Positions 1 through 10,762 are shown, counted from the first letter of the stretch. The stretch: DNA of 64,000 bases from Peromyscus leucopus (GCF_004664715.2 NC_051082.1:5199848-5263847); one strand, 5' to 3'. Notes: generated from the sequence alone by a model not told the origin. Made by a program: numbers and translations.

Positions 1-1308
1 TCTCCAGCTGAGATACTGAGGACAAGCAGGTCCCATGCACTCAACAGGTTTGACAGAGTACCTGCTGGCTCATGCTCAGAACACCTGGGGCACAGCAGTA
101 GCTGAGGGAGCCCAAGAGCCTGCTCTTAGGTCACGGCTCCTCCCCTCACAGACAACTGCACTCAGGGTTAGGGTGAACGCCACCTGTCAGACATCTATGG
201 AAAGGGCCCCAAATTAGATTCAAGACCTTCATCATCCAGGGCTTCCTCTCCACAGCACACCTCCGCTCTTACAAGCCCTCATTTATCCCCCATAACCAGC
301 CTAGACCAGCACCTCCATTTCACAGACAGGCACTCTGAGGCTCAAGAGGAAAACTGGTGTCCACATCTGCATGGCCACATGGCCACACAGCCGCGGTGGG
401 AACTACTGCTCCCACCGAGTCCTAAGCATCTCCATGAGCCAAGCAAGGGACGATGTGGCTGTCAGACGACCTCCTCAGGCTAAGGAGCCCCAAGGCTCTG
501 CCCAAGCGTGGGTTTCAACTGGACTCTGCCCCGGGGGCTGGTGTCATCCGGCAAAGTCACCAAGTGAGCTAGCAGGGTAGGGCACTGGGAGCATCCCCAC
601 GAAGAAGAAAGCAAGGCTCGGGTTGCACCCTTTGTGGACTGCAAGGCAAAGGGCAGGGCAGGCGGCATCGGTTTTCCTTCCACTTTCCAACAAGGCCTGG
701 GCTGGAGGAGGGGAGGAAGAGGGTCTGAAACTGGACAGGGACAGGGGGACGGGGCGGGGGGGGGGGGGGGGACTCAGGCTAACACTCCTAAGAGCTTCTT
801 CAACTTGACATATGGAGGAAGGACTCCCTCCTCTCCAAGCCAGAGGGAGGGAGGGATTCGAGCTAAGCACCTTGCCGCTGACATCACCCCCACGACCCCA
901 CCCACTCCCCTTCTCCTGACCCCTTTCCTAGACCGAGGGAAATCTTTTTCATGACTTCCTCTGAAAAGCGCCCTTGAGTTCTGCAGCTCCATCTTCAAGC
1001 CCTTGGAGGTTGGGGGTGGTCTTTGATCTGGGGAAGGGAGGGCTGATTTCTTTTAAGGGTCGGGGGAGAATTGAGAACCATTCTGAAAGGGACGGGGTGG
1101 AAAAAATGAAGCCGAAGAGGAAGGCGTTCCGGGGAGCCGGGGGAGGGTGGGTGCAGCATGCCCCTGGTGCAATAGTGAGGAATGTTCCGTGGGGAGACGA
1201 GGGGTGAGAGGGAGCGCTGGTGGAGAAGGGCTGGGGTGCATCTGAAGGGAGTGAAGGGGCCAGAGAGATCTGGGCAGGTGGGAAGGGCTGGCGGCGCCGG
1301 GGACTCAC
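1..1308 (-). other. GLTP: GLTP intron 1 (5' part)
   Basis: Sequence downstream of the GLTP exon 1 donor on the minus strand. It holds a poly-G run (about 754-771) inside a G-rich stretch and otherwise unique-looking, purine-rich DNA. No further GLTP exon is visible, and the open frames here are shadows of GC-rich composition. Confidence 0.8.
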
Positions 1309-1411
1309 CGAAGAAGGGCGGCAGGTGGGCCACCGCCTCCAGGAAGGGCCCGGTCTCGATCTGCCGGTCCGCGGGCAGCGGCTTGAGCAGGTGCTCGGCC
1401 AGCAGCGCCAT
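1309..1411 (-). CDS. GLTP: GLTP first coding exon (glycolipid transfer protein, N-terminus)
   Basis: This exon encodes the first 34 residues of glycolipid transfer protein, starting MALLAEHLLKPLPAD and ending at HLPPFF, plus the first base of the next codon. The protein is a cytosolic carrier that moves glycosphingolipids between membranes; its all-helical GLTP fold lies mostly in later exons, which are outside the window to the left. The ATG at 1411-1409 has G at -3 and G at +4, a good Kozak context. The exon ends in a canonical GTGAGT donor (complement of 1303-1308). The reading frame stays open upstream of the ATG but has no in-frame ATG in the 33 codons checked, so the start is clear. The match to the human protein is near-identical over the whole exon. 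Only about one sixth of the roughly 209-residue protein is present. Confidence 0.95.
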
Positions 1412-1760
1412 TTCGGGGTCGAGGCCCTTGGTGATGCCCCAGCCCGCGCCGAGGGCGTCCGCGCCCGGGCTGTCGCCGCCCGCCGCCTCCCGGGACGCCA
1501 GCGTCGCCACTTCCGCCCGCGCCTCTCAGCGAGCGCCGAGCGCCGCCCGCAGGCCGGAGCCATGGAGCGCTCGGCCCCGCCCCCCGGGGGCTCTGCCAAT
1601 AGGCGTCCACGGCCTCGCCCCCTTGACCAATGGGAGCCCGTCTCCCCCGCCGCCGCACTGCCATTGGTCCGGGGGCGGGGCTTGGAGGAAGCGCGGGCGG
1701 CGGGCCCCAGGTGAGCCGCGCCCAGGTGAGGCGCTGCACCGCCCTCCTGTCACTGGTCAC
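1310..1760 (-). promoter_or_regulatory. GLTP: GLTP CpG-island promoter with three CCAAT boxes and GC boxes
   Basis: The block is very CpG-rich compared with its surroundings and has no TATA box near the start codon. CCAAT boxes lie at 1596-1600 and 1627-1631 (plus orientation) and 1663-1667 (minus orientation), spaced 31 and about 36 bases apart. GC boxes (CCCCGCCCCC near 1575 and GGGGGCGGGG near 1671) surround them. The transcription start probably lies between the exon 1 ATG and the CCAAT cluster, around 1450-1560, but the sequence alone does not fix it. The layout is that of a housekeeping, NF-Y/Sp1-type promoter. Confidence 0.75.
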
Positions 1761-3700
1761 CTGGGTCCCCAGCCTGGGGTCCTGGCCGGTGTCGCTCTGA
1801 TCCCGACCCGCTTACAGTCCAACCCTCCTGGCGGGGCCTTGTTTCCCAATCCCGGGTCTTCCAAAGGTCGCAGGTTCATGCCTCCCGCAGCCGCAGCACC
1901 CGGGTTCACCCGCAGCCACCATCCAACCTCGCTGCTGTGCCCTAAAACCCAGAGCTCAGTGCACCCCACATCCCTCGCCGTGGAGAGCCTGGTACTTCGC
2001 CCACACTGAATATTCAAGGGTCCTGCCCTGCGCGGCTGCTGCTCACAGTGCTGGGCACCGAGGATGCAGTGACCATGTAGCTAAGTTCCTTGTCCTGGAG
2101 CCAGCCAGCAGTCTAGTCGGGACTCCGTGCAGCAGCACAACACGCAAACTCATAGTTCCAGAGCTGGCTTGTGGGTGAAGAAAACAAAGCAGGCTTGAGG
2201 GTGTAGGTCCTGCCTTGCATCCCAGCACCGCATAAACTGGATAGGGTGCGTGCCTGTGACCCCAGCGCCCAGGAAGTGGTTGTCCTATGTTACCTAAGGA
2301 GCCCTGGGACCAGGCTGGGGCAGAGATCCTGTCCTTAGATAAATAAACAAGGCAGTTGGATGGACAGAGAATGGGGTCCGGCCAGCACTTCTAGGGGGAG
2401 TGACATTGGTCTGAGAGTTGAAGGGATGGAAGGGCTTGAGCACAGTCTTAAACTGAGAGACATAATGGTGCGGCCAAGGAACCAGAGAGTTGATGAGGAG
2501 TGGGCTGGGGAAAGAGACTGCTAGGACTGAGATGGGGAAGGCGAGCAGGGGCCGGGGTGCAGTAAAGACTTGGTAGTTTATGAGGGCAGTGAGAGATTGC
2601 TTGTGCCAGAAAAGCATATGCTAGACCTTGTTAAATGATTTTAATTTACCCTTTCAGGGGTCAGGTGACAAAAGAGATTGATCCAAACCACAGGCGTGAC
2701 CCCCGGTGGAACCAGGAAGTCACGGTTTGGGAGAGAGAGGACCATTATTATTTCTTGCTCACACAGACTATGACGTGCTCCATCAAGTTAGATTGTCAAT
2801 TGATAGGAGCCAGAGCCACCAACTTCGCCTGGTTCCCACCCCACCCAGCCTCGCTGCCTCAGGCATCCCAAGATACACTCTTACTAAAGCTGCAGTAGTC
2901 TCCCTAGAGCTCCACCTCTGCCAGAACCCCACCCACCTTCCAGACGCCTCCATCCATTCCACAGAGAGATAACAGCCTGCGTGGGGCCTCTGACATCAGA
3001 TGACATCCCGGTTTCTCAACCTGCTCATCCCAGCCAAGCCATTCTAAAACCACGTGTGGTACAGGAAAGCTGATCTTTAAGATAATGACTTGACGTCTTG
3101 AGAGAGGTCCTGCGTGTGGGTTTGTGGTGTTTTGAAAGTTCATTCATCCTTCCCTCCTTCCAGCCACCCATCTACCCAAACATCCCTCTCTTCCTCCATC
3201 CACCCATGTACCCATCTACCCACCCTTCCCTCCTTCCATCCATCTGTCCATCTGTCCATTCACCTACTGATCCATCCAACTCATTCCAAAGTGTTTGCTC
3301 TCCACTTGACTCTTGTCGTCCCACAACTCTCGAGGGTGAAGGCTGGCAAGGCAGTGCCATGAGCTGTGTGTGGTGTGCTGAGCAGTTGGGCCGAGATTGG
3401 AAAGTTAAGGGTCACACAATCCATCTGACGGATGCTATCAGGCTGTTCATCTCACCAGATGTTGTCCTTGGGTGTTCATTTTTCACACCCCACAAAACAA
3501 GTCTAAAACCTGTTTTTTTTTTTTTTTTTTTTTTTTTGGTTCAAAAAAAACACTTTACACATATTGGCTACTTAAAAATTTCATAAGCCACACAAAAATA
3601 TTTCCTACCTTTTCTTTCTCCCCACCTTCCTTCCTTTCTTCATTTTCTCTTTTTTCTTTTCCTTTTCCCTTTATTATTTATTTACTTCTGTTTGTTTGTT
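1761..3700. other. Intergenic DNA between GLTP and TCHP, part 1
   Basis: Mostly unique-looking DNA without a supported gene. It contains a degraded B1-like fragment near 2230-2345, a degenerate CATC/CCTT-rich simple repeat at about 3140-3290, and a 23-base T run at about 3513-3537. Confidence 0.6.
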
Positions 3701-3703
3701 TGT

Positions 3704-3850
3704 TTGTTTTGAGACAGGGTTTCTCTGTAATAGAGAAACCTTGACTGTTCTGAAATTCACTTTGTCCAGGTTGATCTCAAACTCACAGAGATCCTCCTGT
3801 CTCTGCCTCCTGAGTGCTGGGATTAAAGGCGTGCGCCACCACTGCCTGGC
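3704..3850 (-). repeat. B1 SINE (antisense)
   Basis: Reads GAGACAGGGTTTCTCTGTAA through GTGCTGGGATTAAAGGCGTG to a CCTGGC end, which is the complement of a B1 element. It is moderately diverged in its left half. Confidence 0.9.
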
Positions 3851-4486
3851 TTATTTTTATTTTTTATGTTTCTTGAGATAGGCATTACCGTACAGCTAAG
3901 GCTGGCCCAGCATCCACTCTGTAGCCCATGCTGGCTTCAAACTCCAGGCGAATTTTGCCTCAGCCTCTCAAGTGCTAGACAGTTAAAATACAAACAAAAC
4001 AAAACAAAACAAAAAAAACCCACAATCTTAAATTCTCAAACATGTGTACAGTCACTGGATTTATCTTATAGCTTGTCACTGAAACGATCTTAAAATACTT
4101 TAATGCTCATCTCTCCAAACAAAGGCATCCCACAGAACCATTGTTCACCCACGAGCAGGGAATGAATACCACTCAGCAGTCTCGATTTGTCTTTTGTGTC
4201 TAGGGCCCTAGTCCAGAATCATGTGTCTTGTGCAGTGTGGCTGTCCTGTCTATTGGTGTCCATCAGTCTGGAACATTCTTCAGTCTTTCCTGACTCCCAT
4301 GACTGAGATCTTTGAAGAGAACAAGCGGTTTCTTTGAAGAGTGTTTGTCTGAGGTCTTCTGTTTGGATCACAGGTTCTGCATCTCACAACGCAGCAGCCA
4401 CACACTGGGTCCCCTCGTTGTACCCTACAGGTACACAATGACACATGTGACTTCAGTGGTCCTCTACTGAAGTTGTTGGGTTTGGT

Positions 4487-4633
4487 TTGGTTTTTCGAGA
4501 CAGGGCTTCTCTGTGTAGCCCTGGCTGTCCAGGAACTCACTCTGTATATCAGGCTGGCCTCGAATTCACAGAGATCCACCTGCCTCTGCCTCCCGAGTGC
4601 TGGGATTAAAAGCATGTGCCACTCTTGCCTGGC
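4487..4633 (-). repeat. B1 SINE (antisense)
   Basis: Full-length B1 complement from TTTTTCGAGACAGGGCTTCT to CTTGCCTGGC. A further degraded B1-like stretch follows to about 4760. Confidence 0.92.
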
Positions 4634-5536
4634 TTTTTAAAAAATCTTTTTACAGGGTCTCATGTGTAGATCAGGCTAACCTCAAACCCACCGAGAGCTG
4701 CCTGTTTATGTGTGAGTTTATTCTGAGGGCTGAGATTACAGTGTGTGCCACTGTCATGGACTCAGATCTTAATTTCATCATCTGAGTAAGGCAAGGCCAC
4801 TTCCACTTTTTTGCACTATCACGCGGTTCCTTTCCTTTCTAAAAAGGAGCAAATACCCTGTACTTGGTGCCGATTGCCACAGTGCAGACCTGCCGTGGCC
4901 ATCTGCTGCTGCCCTGATCTGACTGTCCCAGGTGCAGCCCCTTCAAACCGGCCTCTGTGTCTGTTCAACAAGCCCCCACCATGCGGTAAGTACTTCCTTA
5001 CCTTCTTACACAAAATATCCCAAGCTTACACTCTCCTCCCTCCCTGCCCCTGAAATCAGTCATCTCTCCAGAGGGCCCTGGCTCCCTTCAGTGGTGTGTC
5101 ATATTCAGAAGCCAAGATCGGGATGTGCTGGTGGCCATCTCAGAGCCCTCTTAGAGGAGTTTTGAACGTATATGGGCATCTGAAGCTGCAGCCTCTGTGG
5201 ATGTCTGTCTGTCTGAATGGATGCCGAGGGTTTTGGCTCTGGTAGATCTAGTCCCGGGAGAAGACCAAGGGGCTTATTCTTGCCCCTTCCCCAGTGTTCT
5301 CATTGGTTTCATTGGTCTGTTGGTTTGAGCAGGTTCCTAATGGTTGCGACAGCCCCAAAACCAAGATGCCTCTCATGCCTACAGTTCCAAGAGGAGACCC
5401 CTTTCCTTCCCATGGACCCCGGTTTTCATGCTGGCTACCTCCACCCATGCAGAAACCCATTTATTCTCTGAGACCCCTCTTTTGAGCAGCAGATACCCTC
5501 TCTTTCACCACGGACCCTTGTTCAAGAATGAAAGGG

Positions 5537-5705
5537 AGCAGGTGATGTGACACACACCTTTAATCCCAGCACTCAAGTTCAAGGCCAGCCTGGTCTACAT
5601 AGTGAGTTCCAGGACAGTCAGAGCTACGTAGTGAGACCCTATCTCAAAAAAAGAAGAAAGGAAAGAAAGGAGGGAGGGAGGGAAGGAGGGAGGGAGGGGG
5701 AGAAG
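5537..5705 (+). repeat. B1 SINE (sense, internally shortened) with GA-rich tail
   Basis: Contains CCTTTAATCCCAGCACTCAA followed directly by TTCAAGGCCAGCCTGGTCTA, so part of the left arm is missing. It ends in a CTCAAAAAAA tail that runs into a GAAA/GGGA purine simple repeat. Confidence 0.85.
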
Positions 5706-5861
5706 AGCACTTGACCATTAGGCAAGCTGGCTTTAGCTAGGGCCATCAGTCCCCCAGTTACCACACCAGCTTACTATATAGAGTAGAACAGACATTTACA
5801 ACTTGAACAAATGTGTGCTCCATTTACTCCATCAAAGAGACACAGGATTCAAGTTTTAAAA

Positions 5862-6000
5862 CTCCCTTAATCCTAGCACTTGGGAGGCACAGGCAGGCAG
5901 ATCTCTGTGAGTTCGAGGCCAGCCTGGTCTACAGAGCGAGTTCCAGGACAGTCGGGGCTCTTACACGGAGAAATCCTGTTTGGAAAAACCAAAACCAAAT
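5862..6000 (+). repeat. B1 SINE (sense)
   Basis: Starts at CCCTTAATCCTAGCACTTGG and continues through GAGTTCGAGGCCAGCCTGGT to GGAAAAACCAAAAC. The first bases of the element are lost. Confidence 0.88.
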
Positions 6001-6307
6001 CAAGCAAACAAAGCAAACAAACAACCCCCCGCCCAGGGAGGCCCCTTCACCATTTTCGACTGCTGGGCCACCCCATACTTTGAGTACTCCGTGAGACCAG
6101 CTGGACTGGTGGCGGTAATTTGGGGGACTGGTACTGACTCAGAGAGGGTGTTCACCTGAAGTTTCTTCATTTTCCTGAGCCAGCTCCACCCTCTGTTAAC
6201 AGCACCTTCCCAAATTGAATCATCAAACCCTGCCCTACCCTGGTGGCATCTAAGTTCATAGCCATTGTGACATTTCATCGGAGAAACAGCCTCAAGGGCA
6301 GGATTGC

Positions 6308-6390
6308 TACAGTAACGATGGTGATGATGGTCATGGTCATGGTGATGATGGTGATGATGGTCATGGTGATGGTCATGGTGATGATGACAG
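6308..6390. repeat. ATGGTG/ATGGTC trinucleotide-like simple repeat
   Basis: About 80 bases of alternating GATGGT, CATGGT and GATGATG words. The complement would read as a His/Asp run, but nothing around it supports a gene. Confidence 0.9.
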
Positions 6391-6822
6391 CTGGCATGTA
6401 CTGAGCACTTGCTGTATACGAAACTCCACACCACATTCACTCCAAACTAGCTGTGTGGTCTTGGAGGAGTCGCTGTGTTTCCTACAGTTGCTGTAACAAA
6501 TATCTTGATGACTAATGACTGATGTTAGCTCCCAGTTCTGACAGCCAGACACCCAAGATCAGTATCACCGGGATAAAACTAAGGTGTGCTAGCCCACACT
6601 CCTTCAGAAGGCTCAGAAGAACCCCATCCACCTCCTTCCAGCTCCTGCTGGTGCCAAGTGTTCCATGGCTTGTGTCTACACAATCTCTGCCAACATCTGC
6701 ACCTGTCCCCTCCGATGTGTGTGTGAAGTCTCTCCTCATACTCCCTTACGAGGACATTTGTGACAGTTCCGTCACCTCAACAGAATACCTCAGATGATTC
6801 CTTTATAGAGAAAGAGTTGGGC

Positions 6823-7042
6823 TGGAGAGACAACTCAGTGGTTAAGAGCACTGGCTGCTCTTGCAGCGGATCCAGACTCAGTTCCCAGCACCCACATCAG
6901 CTCACAACATCTATAACTCCAGTTCTAAGGGATCTGATGCCCTCTTCTGGCTTCCAAGGGCACCAGGCATGAACATGGTGTAATACAGACATGCAGGCAA
7001 AACACGCATACACATAAAATAAAAATAAATAAATCTAAAAAG
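6823..7042 (+). repeat. B2 SINE (sense)
   Basis: Shows the tRNA-derived head GGGCTGGAGAGACAACTCAG, GTTAAGAGCACTGGCTGCTC, the CCCTCTTCTGGCTTCCAAGG body and a terminal ATAAAATAAAAATAAATAAA tail. Confidence 0.95.
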
Positions 7043-7091
7043 AAGATAAAATGTTTCTTTTAGCCCACAGTTTTGGATGTCTTTACTCATG

Positions 7092-7368
7092 AGACTAGGC
7101 TGACTTTGAACTCACAGAGATCTGCCTGCCTCTGCCTCCCGAGTGCTGGTATTAAAGGCCTGTGCCACCATCGCCCTGTGCAATTTTAATTTTTTTAAAA
7201 ATAAATTAATGTGACCAGGCAGTGGTGGTGCCTGTAATCCCAGCACTCGGGAGGCAGAGCCAGGCAGATCTCTGTGAGTTCGAGGCCAGCCTGGACTACA
7301 GAGTGAGTTCCAGGACAGGCACCAAAACTACACAGAGAAACCCTGTCTCGAAAACAACAACAACAAAA
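7092..7368. repeat. Two B1 SINEs in opposite orientation
   Basis: A 5'-truncated antisense B1 (about 7092-7182) is followed by a full sense B1 (7213-7368) that ends in a CAACAACAACAAAAAT tail. The two could pair in a transcript as an inverted repeat. Confidence 0.88.
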
Positions 7369-7378
7369 ATTAATTACT

Positions 7379-7475
7379 CTTTTTTTTTGTTTTGTTTTTG
7401 TCGGAGCTGAGGACCGAACCCAGGGCCTTGCACTTGCTAGGCAAGCGCTCTACCGCTGAGTGCCCAACCCCAATC
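7379..7475 (-). repeat. ID SINE (BC1/tRNA-Ala-derived, antisense)
   Basis: The complement reads as GGGGTTGGGCACTCAGCGGT, AGAGCGCTTGCCTAGCAAGT, then GCAAGGCCCTGGGTTCGGTC and an A/C-rich tail. This is the ID element with its A and B box regions well preserved, so it is a relatively young copy. Confidence 0.88.
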
Positions 7476-7493
7476 ATTTTTTTTTATTAAACT

Positions 7494-7618
7494 TATTTAT
7501 CTGTAGAGAGTTTGGTTCATGCTTCCATGCATGCGTGGAGGCCAGAGGACAACTTGCAGGAGTCAGGTTTTGTCCTCCATCCTGTGGGTCCTTATGAGAT
7601 CTCACTTTACCAGCCATC
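7494..7618 (-). repeat. B3/B2-like SINE fragment (antisense)
   Basis: Carries GCGTGGAGGCCAGAGGACAA, the CCTGTGGGTCC core and a CAGCCATCCCC end, typical of the complement of B3/B2-related SINEs. Confidence 0.65.
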
Positions 7619-7639
7619 CCCCTAACTCCTAGTGTTAAC

Positions 7640-7985
7640 TGTACACTTGACATACTCGAGAGCCACCAGGAAGAGTCTCAACAAGAGATCGTCTAGCTCA
7701 GGCTGGCCTGTGGGAGTGTCTGTGGGAATTACCTTAATTACATTAATTGGGAAGACATGCCCACCGTGGGTGGCACCATTCCCTGGGTCTGGGTCCGGGA
7801 CTGTAGGGGAAGGACAGCTGAGAAGTAAGCACGCATTCATCTCTTTCTGCTCTTGGCTGTGGATGCCATGTGAGTAGCTGTTCTAGATCCGGCCACCTTT
7901 GATGTCTCTGCTGTGGTGGGCTGTGACCCGGAATTGCGAGCTAAAATAAGCTCTGTCTCCCCTAAGTTGTTTTTGTTTTTGTTTT
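7640..7985 (+). repeat. Old rodent interspersed repeat, copy 1
   Basis: Contains GGTGGCACCATTCCCTGGGT, CGCATTCATCTCTTTCTGCT, TGTGGATGCCATGTGAGTAG and GAGCTAAAATAAGCTCTGTC. These words recur in the copy at about 8525-8760. I recognise the family as a common rodent interspersed repeat but cannot name it with certainty. Confidence 0.65.
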
Positions 7986-7986
7986 T

Positions 7987-7987
<1 letters not shown>

Positions 7988-8049
<62 letters not shown>
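7988..8049. repeat. Pure poly-T tract, 62 bases
   Basis: An uninterrupted T run preceded by TTTTTG units and followed by GTTCAGGGTTATTTTATTTT. It is the longest homopolymer in the window and its exact length may be uncertain in the assembly. Confidence 0.95.
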
Positions 8050-8050
<1 letters not shown>

Positions 8051-8524
8051 TTCAGGGTTATTTTATTTTATTTTTTTTCACAGTAGCGGAAATAAAACTC
8101 AGACCCCGTGGCAGGAATTGCAAGGCAGAACCAATGGCTGACTGCATGGCTAGGAAGGGAAAGAGAGCAAGGGTCCAGGGGCCTTTTACTTATCCCTTTC
8201 TATGGCTTGCCCCCAGTGACCAGAAGACCAGCCCTAGGCTCCCCCTACGGGCCACACCTTAAAGGTTTTGTCAGTTGTCAACAGTGCCTTCGGCTGTGGA
8301 CCCAAATTGGGTTTGAGACACAATCTTGACATGAGCCATCGGTTCTAGGCCCCGTTGGTCTGGAATGTGCAATCCTCCTGCCTCAGCCTTCTGAGTGCCG
8401 GGAGCATGGGCATGGATCACTATGCCTGACAACATGGGCCTGTGGAGGGACAGTCCATATCCAGACTGTAGCAGCTGGCCTAACTGGATAATCAATCTCC
8501 TGCCTCAAGATCCCGGGGGAACTT

Positions 8525-8760
8525 GTGATGCTTAATGTCAACTTGATGGGATTAGAATCACCATGGAAACGAACCTCTGGGCCTGTCGGGGAGGGTGTCT
8601 CTAGACTGGGTTAACTGACCTTCGTGGACTGTGGGTAGCACCATTGCCCGGACTGGGGTCCCAGGCTGAATAAACAGAAGCCAAGCTGAGCACAGCATCC
8701 ATCTCTCTGACTGTGGATGCCATCAATTCCCTGCTCTAATACACTGCACCCAAACTGTGG
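8525..8760 (+). repeat. Old rodent interspersed repeat, copy 2
   Basis: Begins GATGCTTAATGTCAACTTGA and continues GGATTAGAATCACCATGGAA, GGGTAGCACCATTGCCCGGA, GCATCCATCTCTCTGACTGT. It shares the 3' half with the copy near 7.7 kb and keeps a more complete 5' half. Confidence 0.7.
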
Positions 8761-9350
8761 GCAAAGGACACCCCTCCTTGGGCTGCGTTTGTGAGGTGCC
8801 TCGTCATCCCCATGAGAAAAGCAACGTTGACCCTCTCTCTTAGCAACGGGGCAGCATTTAGAGGTCTCGAGGGTTTGGAACCGACAGTGAACCCATCACA
8901 GTTCTCTGCCTCAGCCTTGGTCGTCTTGTCTGTCACACGACGCAGGGCTGATGTGAGGTTTCACGGGTTCGCGCGGATCTGGCCATCGGCACACTGGCAG
9001 GAGAAGCTGCCATGAACGGCACAGTTGCTGTCCGTTGATTTCCTGAGTTGTTTCCTCCCAGACGGGCTACTGTAGGGGAAATGATCCCGGGGATCTCGCT
9101 CCTCCCGTTGCCAGGTTTTCAGCAGGATTAAGTGTACCAAACGAGCCTTGTTGAGCCAACTCCCCTTAGCGTTGAGAGGCCGCGTGCCAACTGCCTTTCT
9201 GTTCCACAGGGCTGTCTGCCACCTCTCTCTGAGGAATGCAGAGGTGACGCCAGCCAACAGGCCTGCTTGCTGCTATCCTGGGAAGCAAGGCGACACATGG
9301 CAGCCAAATATTTGCAAGTTTTTTCAGCTCCTGGAGGAAAATAGCATTTT
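8761..9350. other. Unique-looking intergenic DNA
   Basis: No SINE, L1 or simple-repeat signature is visible and CpG dinucleotides are more frequent than in flanking repeats. The open frames on both strands are short and unlike any protein I know. Function is not apparent. Confidence 0.5.
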
Positions 9351-9368
9351 GGTCATTTAAATAGCAGA

Positions 9369-9378
9369 GAGTGTGTGT

Positions 9379-9432
<54 letters not shown>

Positions 9433-9446
9433 TGAGCCAGAATCTC

Positions 9447-9498
<52 letters not shown>

Positions 9499-9510
9499 GA
9501 GCCAGAATCT
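9369..9510. repeat. Two TG microsatellites separated by a duplicated 19-base word
   Basis: A TG run (about 9369-9430) is followed by TTGAGCCAGAATCTCACT, a second TG run (about 9450-9498) and the same TTGAGCCAGAATCTCACT again. The second copy leads into a B1-like antisense tail ending near 9600. Confidence 0.92.
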
Positions 9511-9609
9511 CACTATGTAGCCCTGTCTGTCCGGGGACTCGCTCTATAGACCAGGATGGTCTCAAACCCACAGATCTACCTGACTCTGCCTCCCAAGTGC
9601 AGACCCCAG

Positions 9610-9705
9610 AAGCCAGGCATGGTGGCGCACATCTGTGACCCCAGCACTTAGGAATCGGAGACAGAGGGTAGTCACAAGTTCAAGGCTAGCCCAGGTGACA
9701 ATTAA
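9610..9705 (+). repeat. B1-related SINE (sense, old)
   Basis: AGCCAGGCATGGTGGCGCAC followed by a diverged CCCCAGCACTTAGG and a shortened right arm ending in an A-rich tail near 9720. Confidence 0.75.
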
Positions 9706-9727
9706 AAAAAATTAAAAAAAAGACCTA

Positions 9728-9752
9728 CTGGGTGGTGGTGGCAGCGGTGGCA

Positions 9753-9793
<41 letters not shown>

Positions 9794-9930
9794 ACACGCC
9801 TTTGATCCCAGCACTCAGGAGGCAGAGCCAGGAGGATCTCTGTGAGTTCAAGGCCAGCCTGGTCTACAGATCACAACCCAGGACAGGCACTAAAATTACA
9901 CAGAGAAACCCTGTCTTGAGAAACCACACA
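9728..9930 (+). repeat. B1 SINE with internal GGC expansion
   Basis: The normal GGTGGTGGC of the B1 head is expanded into a pure GGC/CGG run at 9754-9793 (40 bases, about 13 units) before ACACGCCTTTGATCCCAGCA. The rest of the B1 is ordinary and ends in CCTGTCTTGAGAAACCACAC. Confidence 0.92.
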
Positions 9931-10600
9931 CACAAAAGGGACACCAGAGAAAAGTGGGGGTGGGGTGACTCCAGGGCAATGCAAACGCCATTCTGGATGT
10001 GCATGCTGAACCAGAGGGTGGGGAAGAGAGAGACAGGGACAGAAACAGAGTGACCTGGAAGTCAGTGTCCTCACTGCAGCGAGGGTAGCACCAGGTCTCT
10101 CAAAGGATTTCTAAGTGGTGGTGTGGAACAAGCAAGCATTCCTAAGGCTGCGATGGTGCATATCTGTGCGGTCCAGGCAGTACCTGACCCGGGTCGGTAG
10201 GAGGAGCCAATGTGGTTGGGTCTCCATGACCCGTTGGGAGGAGGCCACCCTTGAGAAGCTGGGGAAGGCAGATAGCTGGAACCCCTCTCAGGGTGACTGA
10301 ATCCTGATCCTGGCATGGGAAAGTCACCACGACGCCAAGACTATAACAAATAAGCTCGCGCCCGCAGCTCCCCTGACGGTGGAACGGTGTCAGTCAAGGA
10401 TTTTGTGAATGCGCTTGAGGCCACGGAGCTGCAGCCTTCGGAATGGTTGAAAGGTGGAGTTTACATAGAAGCATTTGACTACACCCCCCCCCCCGCCCCC
10501 CTCCCGTCATTAAAAATAAAATAATCACACCTTGAGTAATGCTGTTCTAGAAAAGTCTGTCCATGAGAATGCCTTCTGGTGACTGAAGAATGACTTAAGC
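9931..10600. other. Intergenic DNA, no gene seen
   Basis: Unique-looking sequence with a C-rich run near 10486-10505. The open frames are short and unsupported. Confidence 0.5.
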
Positions 10601-10615
10601 AGGAAATGTATGTTT

Positions 10616-10762
10616 TTGGTTTTCCGAGACAAGGTTTCTCTGTGTAGCCCTGGCTGTCCTGGAACTCACTCCGTAGCCCAGGCTGGCCTCGAACTCACAG
10701 AGATCCCCCTGCCTCTGCCTCTCGAGTGCTGGGATTAAAGGTGTGCGCCACCACCGCCCAGC
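10616..10762 (-). repeat. B1 SINE (antisense)
   Basis: Full-length complement from GGTTTTCCGAGACAAGGTTT to CACCACCGCCCAGC. Confidence 0.93.

Noticed and set aside
1412..1510. 33-codon in-frame extension upstream of the GLTP ATG
   Set aside because: It is open but begins with GTG, not ATG; the known protein starts at the downstream ATG with a strong context.
6000..6440. 146-codon minus-strand open frame with a histidine run
   Set aside because: The run is an ATGGTG simple repeat and the left end is a B1 tail; no protein similarity.
7379..7475. tRNA-like sequence with A and B box words
   Set aside because: It is the tRNA-derived head of an ID SINE with a tail, not a functional tRNA gene.
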